Assembly: GCA_021818765.1 (NCBI GenBank)
Contig: JAKATM010000003.1
Span: 1 to 37,403, forward strand
Source: Thermoplasmata archaeon
GTDB lineage: Archaea > Thermoplasmatota > Thermoplasmata > Thermoplasmatales > Thermoplasmataceae
Length of the DNA: 37,403 nucleotides
Reading direction: 5' to 3'
In this document: piece after piece, positions 32,397-37,403 of the stretch
How positions within the stretch are numbered: the first letter of the stretch is position 1
How the letters are laid out: each line of letters starts with the position of its first letter
Made by a program: the position numbers and the translations under genes
The notes under the pieces: model-generated
The model's database searches: none
What the model was told of the DNA's origin: nothing
The model's input: only the letters and a program-made list of their open reading frames with translations

Positions 32397-33128
32397 ATGA
32401 CAGCACTCAATATTTCTGTTAAAAACCTGCGAGAACTTGCAGATCTAATAAATACGGTTGTGGGAGAGGCGAAATTTAAATTCGACAAGGCGGGAATGCT
32501 CGTAAGGGTGGTAGATCCAGCACATGTGGCCATGATCAATGCAGAGGTTCCTAGAGAGGCATTTGTGGAGTATCAGATCGATTCAGATGAAGAGATTGCA
32601 CTGGACCTTGAAAAACTCAAGAACGTCTTAAAACTCGCAGGATCCAACGACAATGTTTTCGTGCGCAAGACAAACGACAAGCTCAAATTTGAGCTTGGCA
32701 CAGTGAGCAAGAGTATCACTCTTCTTGACAACAGCATCGTAACCGTGCCAAAGATACCGCAGATATCCTCCGAATCATTCCTTGTCATCGGCAGAGGGGA
32801 TTTTGAACGAGGGTTGAAGGCGGCAGAAGACGTTTCAGACGCAATAAAATTTACCCTTTCCCCTGAAGAGTTCACGGCGAGATCCGCCTCGGATTCCGAG
32901 GATTCAGAGATGACAATCCCAAAGGACATGCTTAAGGAGATCAAATGCAGCGGCACAATAAAGAGCCTTTATCCGCTCGAATATCTTCTGAAGTTCGTCA
33001 AGTCGATACCATCCTCCGAAACGCTCAAACTAAGCTTCAAGGACGACTACCCGCTAACAATAGAATTCAACTTTGGCGGGTCAGGGCTCATGAAGGGGCT
33101 CTTCCTTCTCGCTCCGAGAACGGAATGA
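32397..33128 (+). CDS. pcn: DNA polymerase sliding clamp (PCNA)
   Basis: 243-aa sliding clamp, the standard length of archaeal PCNA. Two similar halves can be seen: the first has 'ELADLINTVVGEAKFKFDKAG' (split ELADLINTVV, EAKFKFDKAG), 'VVDPAHVAMINAEVP' and 'DLEKLKNVLKLA', and the second has 'VLKLA...VPKIPQ', 'YPLEYLLKFVKSIPSS' and the C-terminal 'LFLLAPRTE', which ends in the usual LAPR[IT]E-like tail. A homotrimeric ring tethers polymerases, ligase, RFC and repair factors to DNA. AGGTG about 8 nt before the ATG can serve as ribosome-binding site. RfcL is at 6366. A six-T tract at 33175-33180 may end the transcript. Confidence 0.95.
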   Translation: MTALNISVKNLRELADLINTVVGEAKFKFDKAGMLVRVVDPAHVAMINAEVPREAFVEYQIDSDEEIALDLEKLKNVLKLAGSNDNVFVRKTNDKLKFELGTVSKSITLLDNSIVTVPKIPQISSESFLVIGRGDFERGLKAAEDVSDAIKFTLSPEEFTARSASDSEDSEMTIPKDMLKEIKCSGTIKSLYPLEYLLKFVKSIPSSETLKLSFKDDYPLTIEFNFGGSGLMKGLFLLAPRTE

Positions 33129-33174
33129 TATCACAATACGATCGAGCAATTGCAGCAGATAATCCTGCCAATTA

Positions 33175-33180
33175 TTTTTT
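33175..33180 (+). terminator. Weak oligo-T terminator after pcn
   Basis: Six consecutive Ts about 47 nt after the pcn stop codon, before the msrB promoter. Weak as a signal. Confidence 0.3.
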
Positions 33181-33201
33181 ACAAAGTATTTTGAGAACTT
33201 G

Positions 33202-33210
33202 TTATATAAG
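33202..33210 (+). promoter_or_regulatory. TATA box for msrB-msrA
   Basis: TTATATAAG is centred about 31 nt before the ATG at 33237, giving a leader of only a few nucleotides and excluding the upstream TTG at 33228 as the more likely start. Confidence 0.5.
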
Positions 33211-33236
33211 CTAAAGTCATATTTGATTTGATATCA

Positions 33237-33599
33237 ATGAATAAGCTCACTAAAGAAGAGGAAAGGGTTATTGTCCACAAGGGGACTGAGCGACCATTCA
33301 CAGGCGAATACGACGATTTCTTTGAAAAAGGCACTTACGTATGCAGAAGGTGCAACGCTCCATTATACAGGTCCGACAGTAAATTTGACTCCGGGTGTGG
33401 TTGGCCAAGCTTTGACGACGAGATTCCGGGAGCAGTGAAGCGGCTGCCTGATCCGGATGGAATGAGGACAGAGATAGAATGCTCAAACTGTGGCGCGCAC
33501 CTGGGTCATGTATTCCTCGGTGAACGCCTGACGACAAAGAACACCCGGCACTGCGTGAATTCAATCTCGCTTAGATTCATACCTGGTGGTGAAAAGTAG
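33237..33599 (+). CDS. msrB: Peptide methionine-(R)-S-oxide reductase MsrB
   Basis: 120-aa MsrB that reduces methionine-R-sulfoxide in oxidised proteins. The structural zinc cysteines are C36/C39 ('CRRC') and C82/C85 ('[12 protein letters not shown]'). The catalytic cysteine is C106 in '[11 protein letters not shown]', and C54 in 'SGCGWPSF' is the usual resolving position. All catalytic elements are present. The frame could open at TTG 33228 (123 aa), but ATG 33237 fits the TATA box better. It is the first gene of a pair with msrA, separated by zero bases. Confidence 0.95.
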   Translation: MNKLTKEEERVIVHKGTERPFTGEYDDFFEKGTYVCRRCNAPLYRSDSKFDSGCGWPSFDDEIPGAVKRLPDPDGMRTEIECSNCGAHLGHVFLGERLTTKNTRHCVNSISLRFIPGGEK

Positions 33600-34148
33600 A
33601 TGCCTGGAACTCCGGAATCAATAGTTCTTGGCGGCGGCTGCTTCTGGTGCACGGAAGCTGTATTCAAGGAGATAACGGGCGTTGTTGAGGTCGAACCAGG
33701 CTATGCAGGGGGCAATGTCCGCAACCCGAACTACAGGATGGTCTGCACCGGTAATACGGGACATGCAGAGGTTGTAATGGTGAAATTTGATCCTGACGAA
33801 ATAGACCTGAAAGAAATACTCCAGATATTCTTCGCAACCCACGATCCCACCACACTTAACAGGCAGGGAGCAGACTTCGGTACCCAATACAGATCGACCA
33901 TCATGTACAAAGATGATGAGCAGAAGAAAATTGCTGAAGAGACAATAAAGGAACTAACTGATGACAACGTCTTCAAGAACCCCATTGTGACTAAGGTCGA
34001 GCCCCTTGGTGAATTCTATCCGGCAGAGGACTATCATCATGATTACTACGCGAAAAACCCTCTCGCAGGCTACTGCATGATGGTAATCTCGCCTAAGGTG
34101 TCAAAGCTTAGAAAGAAATTCAGCGACAGGATAAAAGTAAAGAATTGA
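33600..34148 (+). CDS. msrA: Peptide methionine-(S)-S-oxide reductase MsrA
   Basis: 182-aa MsrA that reduces the S-epimer of methionine sulfoxide. The catalytic motif is 'GGGCFWCTEAVF' with C14 as nucleophile. Other family blocks are 'PGYAGGNVRNPNYRMVCTGNTGHAE' (key part YAGG...NYRMVCTGNTGHAE), 'THDPTTLNRQGADFGTQYRS', and 'FYPAEDYHHDYY'. The ATG follows the msrB stop codon directly, and GGTGGTG lies 8 nt upstream, so the two are co-translated. The pair covers both sulfoxide epimers and suits an aerobic, iron-rich acid habitat. The downstream neighbour is convergent. Confidence 0.95.
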   Translation: MPGTPESIVLGGGCFWCTEAVFKEITGVVEVEPGYAGGNVRNPNYRMVCTGNTGHAEVVMVKFDPDEIDLKEILQIFFATHDPTTLNRQGADFGTQYRSTIMYKDDEQKKIAEETIKELTDDNVFKNPIVTKVEPLGEFYPAEDYHHDYYAKNPLAGYCMMVISPKVSKLRKKFSDRIKVKN

Positions 34149-34190
34149 TTCATTCCCCTAATACAAAAGAGGAAATGTCTCCTCACACTT

Positions 34191-34742
34191 TTAAAATTCC
34201 AGTTCCGAGGACCAGATTATGCTGGCAAATTCACCATTAATTGAAGCAAGGTTTACATCATGTACGATGTCGGCGCTGATCTTCTTTCCATCCAGTTCAC
34301 GCTCATGTGCCGCGCATGCATCCCTGATCACAAAAGTCCTGAATCCCAGGTTTCCGGACATCCTTGCTGTTACACTCACGCAGTGATCTGTCGTCAGTCC
34401 CATGATATAAACTTCGGGGTTACCCATAGAGTGTAGAATCCCTTCCAGCTTTGTCCCTATGAATGCACTGTTCACGTGTTTTGTTACGATCGTCTCATGA
34501 TCAAGGGGCGATACTTCTGGTTTGAAATCAAAACCGGGTTTCCCGCTTTTGAGAAGTGAGTCTGGATTGAGTGAATCATGCCTGACATGTATAGATTTTC
34601 TGCCGTTTAGCCGGAACTTTCTGAGAACTTCCTTTATTACATTTTCGGCACCAGGATTGTTCCTTGCACCCCAAACCGGGTCGTCGAATCCTTTCTGGAC
34701 ATCAATAATTACAAGAGCGGCCGAAGAAGAAACAGTTACCAT
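34191..34742 (-). CDS. Isochorismatase-family cysteine hydrolase
   Basis: 183-aa member of the isochorismatase/nicotinamidase superfamily with a complete triad: D14 ('LVIIDVQKGF'), K88 ('TIVTKHVNSAF') and C121 ('TTDHCVSVTARMS'). The cis-peptide region precedes C121 as usual. Family members hydrolyse nicotinamide, isochorismate, N-carbamoyl compounds or other amides; the substrate is not fixed by these motifs. An upstream TTG (34748) is in frame, but the ATG at 34742 is preferred because a minus-strand TATA centred near 34767 lies about 25 nt away. A second, apparently inactive homologue lies at 36937. Confidence 0.87.
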   Translation of the reverse strand: MVTVSSSAALVIIDVQKGFDDPVWGARNNPGAENVIKEVLRKFRLNGRKSIHVRHDSLNPDSLLKSGKPGFDFKPEVSPLDHETIVTKHVNSAFIGTKLEGILHSMGNPEVYIMGLTTDHCVSVTARMSGNLGFRTFVIRDACAAHERELDGKKISADIVHDVNLASINGEFASIIWSSELEF

Positions 34743-34792
34743 AATCAAATATTATGAAGTGCCTAATATTCTTGATGCAAGGATTTTCAGGT

Positions 34793-35104
34793 CTACTTAA
34801 GTTTTTCAATCTGCAGCTTCAAGCCATCTATGCCCTTGACTAATGCCACCTCACCAGGATAGAACTCATCTCCATCATGAGTTGGAACCGCTTCCCATAT
34901 TTGTGAATTTGCAACTACATCTATCCTCTTTCCGGAAACTCTCTTCACCCTGCACCTCCTTCCTATTATGCTTTCTACTCCGACAAAACTTCGCGTCCTG
35001 AATGGAAACCTGACCAGGTTTCCTCCTAAGATTGCTCCTATAAATAGAGATGTAACGGTATCAAGCAGGATTATCAGAATAAGCGTTGACTCAGTGACCG
35101 GCAT
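34793..35104 (-). CDS. NfeD-type OB-fold membrane protein
   Basis: 103-aa protein with one N-terminal transmembrane helix (about 7-28) and a soluble beta domain, 'IIGRRCRVKRVSGKRIDVVA' then 'WEAVPTHDGDEFYPGEVALVKGIDGLKLQIEKL'-type strands (key motif GDEFYPGEVALVKGIDG). The G-x-V-x-G-x-L pattern fits the C-terminal OB-fold of NfeD proteins, which usually pair with a stomatin or a ClpP-like membrane protease. No such partner lies beside it. A minus-strand TATA-like tract near 35121-35130 puts the start at ATG 35104 close to the transcript start. Short, stand-alone NfeD proteins of this form occur in archaea. Confidence 0.72.
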   Translation of the reverse strand: MPVTESTLILIILLDTVTSLFIGAILGGNLVRFPFRTRSFVGVESIIGRRCRVKRVSGKRIDVVANSQIWEAVPTHDGDEFYPGEVALVKGIDGLKLQIEKLK

Positions 35105-35270
35105 ATATGCCCTTCAAATCAAAATATCATTTCCCGGTTAATGTATTTTTACAGTTGATCGAATTGTAAACTATTGCAGAATAAATAACAGATCAAGAAT
35201 AAGCATGAATATCCCTCAATGCCTATTTTAGCATCCTTCAAAGCATGCTTGTATTGCCGGATTTGATTTT

Positions 35271-35280
35271 TCAAAAAATT
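35271..35280 (-). terminator. Oligo-T tract after the MBL-like gene
   Basis: Read on the minus strand, AATTTTTTGA begins about 7 nt beyond the stop codon at 35287 and could end its transcript. The rest of 35105-35270 shows no gene. Confidence 0.4.
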
Positions 35281-35286
35281 AACGTT

Positions 35287-35916
35287 TCAGATTTGATCCT
35301 GCAGGCTGCCAATAAGGTCATCCTGATGGCCACTCAGGAGAGACTTTGCACCAGTTTCCCTAACAATCTTTGAAAGGCTCTTCTTTACAGCATCCTTCTT
35401 GCTTCCATCCGGGTCAGGCATTATGTGTCCCGGGAACAAGACCAACTTTCCATCTGAACCCCAGGCAGAATCCCCAACAACAAGCATATCCTCAAAATGC
35501 AGAACCATCTCATCCAGAAAAGGCAGATTCTTTTCAGATTCAGGTCTTATGTTATAGGGCTTCAAGACGAAAGGAAGTTTGGAACTCGGTCCATATTTCA
35601 CCGCCTTCTCAAGATGATGCAGCCTGATCTCATCTTCAGGTTTTCTTCTCTCAGTTCCTCTTAAATCAGGTATGCAGAGATCAACACCCAGCACTCTGGC
35701 AAGTGCTGAACTTCCCCTGATGTGTGAAAAGTTAGTCATAATGACAGCTACCGGCTTCCCCAGAATTTTCAATGCATCCACAAGACCCGGCACCATTGGA
35801 GGATCTATGGCGGCAACGGTTCCAGATGATATCAGGACATGACCTATCTGCTCGATCCCAAGCTCAGGATCATTGGATTTCCATTTGAAGACATTCTTGG
35901 CAACTGGAATCAACAT
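35287..35916 (-). CDS. Metallo-beta-lactamase-like protein with degenerate metal site
   Basis: 209-aa protein with the alternating beta-strand/helix layout of the MBL fold: 'GTVAAIDPP' (strand and Asp38), 'VAVIMTNFSHIRGSSALARVLG' (the HxHxDH region), 'MLVVGDSAWG' (about 150), and 'AKSLLSGHQDDLIG' near the end. The zinc motif HxHxDH is written T61-N-F-S-H-I-R, so the usual His and Asp ligands are Asn62, Ser64, Ile66 and Arg67. Late motif residues (D in VVGDS, H in SGHQDD) are kept. It may be a non-metal paralogue with a binding or regulatory role, or use a different chemistry. A minus-strand TATA at about 35937-35949 is 27 nt before the ATG. Confidence 0.72.
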   Translation of the reverse strand: MLIPVAKNVFKWKSNDPELGIEQIGHVLISSGTVAAIDPPMVPGLVDALKILGKPVAVIMTNFSHIRGSSALARVLGVDLCIPDLRGTERRKPEDEIRLHHLEKAVKYGPSSKLPFVLKPYNIRPESEKNLPFLDEMVLHFEDMLVVGDSAWGSDGKLVLFPGHIMPDPDGSKKDAVKKSLSKIVRETGAKSLLSGHQDDLIGSLQDQI

Positions 35917-35987
35917 AATACAAACAGTGTTACTTCGTTAATAGTTATTAGCATAATTACTGCCAGCACTCACATTCGCTGCATTTT

Positions 35988-36347
35988 TTATTTATTTATG
36001 CCGGATATTTTTTTCTGTACGTATTCCCTGAGTGCAACTGCATTATTGAACCTGTCCTCTTTAGAAGAATAGAGAAAAGTAACTTCTTTCCCTTTGCAGA
36101 GTTCCACAAAGCCAGCGGTGTTTGGATTATGATCCAATTCTGCAAAGTATCTGAGCTTGAATGCTTCCCACTTTGCAGGTTCGTGACCAAACCATTTCCG
36201 GAGATCATCCGAAGGTGCAATCTCCTTTGCCCAACTATCCAATTTAAGATCGGCTTTTGATAATCCCCTCGGCCACAATTTATCAACAAGTATCCTGATA
36301 CCTCTACCAGAATGGTTCTTGTCATATACTCGAGCTAGATTGATCAT
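35988..36347 (-). CDS. DUF488 family protein
   Basis: 119-aa protein of the DUF488 family. The characteristic 'ILVDKLWPRGLSKADLKLDSW' (key part VDKLWPRGLSK), 'SDDLRKWFGHEPAKWEAFKLRYFAEL' (key part LRKWFGHEPAKW) and 'EVTFLYSSKEDRFNNAVALREY' (key part TFLYSSKEDRFNNA) blocks are all intact, as in YeaO-type bacterial members. The function is not established in the family. No partner gene lies next to it. The start ATG 36347 gives the full conserved N-terminus; no ideally placed TATA box was found. Confidence 0.85.
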   Translation of the reverse strand: MINLARVYDKNHSGRGIRILVDKLWPRGLSKADLKLDSWAKEIAPSDDLRKWFGHEPAKWEAFKLRYFAELDHNPNTAGFVELCKGKEVTFLYSSKEDRFNNAVALREYVQKKISGINK

Positions 36348-36527
36348 TGGTCTTATAGTATGATGTGAAAGAAAAGGATTATGTCCCTTTTTATTGTGTA
36401 AGGAACCAGGTTGTAAGTAAAAATAATTAATGTTCTTATCACGTCGTCAAACAGTGAATTACAGTTAAGCAAATCTTCTCGGCAACGAAATAGTTTAAAT
36501 CAGGTCTATAATGGAGATCAAGGGTGT

Positions 36528-36587
36528 TTAACAGGCTTTTTTCTGCAGATTATGCTTTGTCGCGGACAAGCCCTGAATTTGGCCCAT
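36528..36587 (-). CDS. Possible 19-aa small ORF with strong ribosome-binding site
   Basis: Minus-strand ATG at 36587 opens MGQIQGLSATKHNLQKKAC and stops at TAA. GAAGGAG stands 8 nt before the ATG, an ideal Shine-Dalgarno spacing, and GTTTAAAGG (about 36631-36640) could be a TATA box giving a leader of about 20-25 nt. The frame is open well upstream of the ATG, so a longer version from a GTG near 36638 is possible. No homology recognised; chance is a real alternative. Confidence 0.22.
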   Translation of the reverse strand: MGQIQGLSATKHNLQKKAC

Positions 36588-36649
36588 AACTAAGGCTCCT
36601 TCGCTTAATATATCCTGCAGAGATTTACCTTTAAACACACAACTTGGAT

Positions 36650-36734
36650 TGCGGAGGGCCGGATTTGAACCGGCGAATCTCTACAGAAATGGACTCTGAA
36701 TCCATCGCCTTTGACCAAGCTCGACAACCTCCGC
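36650..36734 (-). tRNA. tRNA-Leu (anticodon CAG)
   Basis: Read on the minus strand, GCGGAGG (36734-36728) pairs with CCTCCGC (36657-36651) to make a 7-bp acceptor stem, with A73 at 36650 as discriminator. The T arm is GCCGG-TTCAAAT-CCGGC. The anticodon stem ATGGA/TCCAT encloses the loop TTCAGAG, giving anticodon CAG (Leu, CUG codons). A long variable arm makes it a type II tRNA, as expected for leucine, and no intron is visible. CCA is not encoded; the next bases are TCC. Confidence 0.93.
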
Positions 36735-36758
36735 TCTGTAATAGGGGTATAATAGTTT

Positions 36759-36770
36759 GGTATTTTAAAA
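36759..36770 (-). promoter_or_regulatory. TATA box for tRNA-Leu
   Basis: Minus-strand TTTTAAAATACC is centred about 30 nt before the tRNA 5' end, the usual archaeal tRNA promoter spacing. Confidence 0.6.
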
Positions 36771-36936
36771 GTCATTGCTTTCATTATCTGATTCAAAATA
36801 GCCACATTTTAAACAATAATACATTTAGGATAGAAACATGAATTATTCATCGAATGGTACAAATCTGATGTTTAATTGGTCTGTTTTGACTTTTCTTCCA
36901 CAGAATTAAACTAAGTTCATAGAATAAGGTTCCTGC

Positions 36937-37403
36937 ATGCATGAAGACTTGAAGATACGACCTGATGACACAATTTTCATTGCAATCAATCCCGGAGTGG
37001 AAAATTTCAAGGACGTATCAACTAAATTCGAAGTGGTAACAGCTTTTGAATATATTTTTGAGGCAGCCCGTAAAAGACAGATTCCAGCTATCTTTTGTAG
37101 AAGAAAGGAACCCCTAAACATGGACAAAGGAGTTAACTCCCTTCATGTCACTGCCTTTGACAATGAATTCTCCAGCAGGTACCAGAAAGTCCTCTCTTCA
37201 TCTAAAGAAGGGTATCTTCCATACGACGGCCTTGATGCATTTACATCGAGTGATCTGGTCAATAGGATAAAACTATCTCTGAGATCGGCAATATGCATTT
37301 TTGGCATACCTATCGAAATGGATGTGATAGCGTCGGTCTTTGGCGCCATCCGCCTTGGATGGAAACCATTCCTGATTTCAGACGCATCATCATCTGTATC
37401 AGA
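36937..37403 (+). CDS. Isochorismatase-fold protein, apparently non-catalytic, truncated by window end
   Basis: From ATG 36937 the plus strand is open for 155 codons to the window edge. The start MHEDLKIRPDDTIFIAINPG corresponds to the first strand of the isochorismatase fold, where the catalytic Asp of 'ALLVIDxQ' is here Asn ('FIAINPG'). Later, 'ICIFGIPIEMDVIASVFGAI' (key part GIPIEMDVIA) aligns with the 'GxxTDxCVxxTA' active-site turn, with Asp where the nucleophilic Cys should be, and 'GWKPFLISDASSS' matches the following 'GyxvvlveDAxaS'. The fold call is moderately certain; loss of catalysis is inferred from those two replacements. AATTAAACT near 36905-36913 is a TATA candidate about 27 nt upstream. 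The C-terminus lies outside the window. Confidence 0.6.
   Translation, partial: MHEDLKIRPDDTIFIAINPGVENFKDVSTKFEVVTAFEYIFEAARKRQIPAIFCRRKEPLNMDKGVNSLHVTAFDNEFSSRYQKVLSSSKEGYLPYDGLDAFTSSDLVNRIKLSLRSAICIFGIPIEMDVIASVFGAIRLGWKPFLISDASSSVS

Noticed and set aside
36348-36527. C/D-box guide RNA
   Set aside because: A weak ATGATGT and a distant CTGA are present, but no paired C'/D' boxes or consistent spacing.
1-37403. CRISPR array, rRNA genes or a phage/provirus
   Set aside because: No regularly spaced direct repeats, no rRNA signature, and no integrase or capsid genes were seen; only the transposase fragment at the left edge is mobile.

Overview
The window looks like a chromosomal segment of a Thermoplasmatales-type thermoacidophilic archaeon. 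The grounds are archaeal information-processing genes (RfcL, PCNA, the RNase P subunit Rnp2, Taw1, NreA), an M1 peptidase of the tricorn-factor F2/F3 type, an S53 acid protease, a type II tRNA-Leu without encoded CCA, and promoters in which an archaeal TATA box lies about 25-27 nt before the start codon (leaderless transcripts, common in this group). The genus cannot be fixed from the sequence alone.

Layout. 1-156: 5' end of a transposase gene running off the left edge, with an 18-bp palindrome at its start. 583-2414: OFA-type MFS carrier translationally coupled to an 85-aa two-helix membrane protein. 2566-4739: Taw1 (wyosine tRNA modification) and an acyl-CoA dehydrogenase. 4742-7892: polysaccharide flippase (-), RfcL (+) and Rnp2 (-). 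8076-12081: amidohydrolase, MHS-type MFS carrier, bacterial-type pantothenate kinase and a small membrane protein. 12134-15511: a minus-strand operon of thiolase and two acyl-CoA dehydrogenases. 16014-18407: M1 aminopeptidase. 18476-20497: membrane FeS oxidoreductase resembling ETF:quinone oxidoreductases. 20683-23586: secreted, membrane-anchored S53 protease with four C-terminal repeats.

23807-29128 is the most distinctive part: a DNA methyltransferase and an APH-fold phosphotransferase lie next to a von Willebrand A protein, a PP2C-like phosphatase and a six-helix membrane Ser/Thr kinase. The last three match the composition of the TerY-P (vWA-PP2C-kinase) triad known from bacterial tellurite/stress/defence loci, here with a membrane-anchored kinase encoded tail-to-tail with the phosphatase.

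29221-34148: acetamidase/formamidase, then a genome-maintenance and repair run: NreA overlapping a CX3CX2C radical-SAM protein, PCNA, and the MsrB-MsrA pair. 34191-37403: isochorismatase-family hydrolase, NfeD-type OB-fold protein, a metallo-beta-lactamase-like protein that has lost its metal-binding motif, a DUF488 protein, tRNA-Leu(CAG), and at the right edge a truncated isochorismatase-fold protein whose catalytic Asp and Cys appear to be replaced.

Working together: the three acyl-CoA dehydrogenases, the thiolase and the FeS oxidoreductase form a plausible beta-oxidation plus electron-transfer set. The flippase, S53 protease and M1 peptidase serve the cell surface and peptide use. The kinase/phosphatase/vWA set is a candidate signalling or defence module of unknown output.
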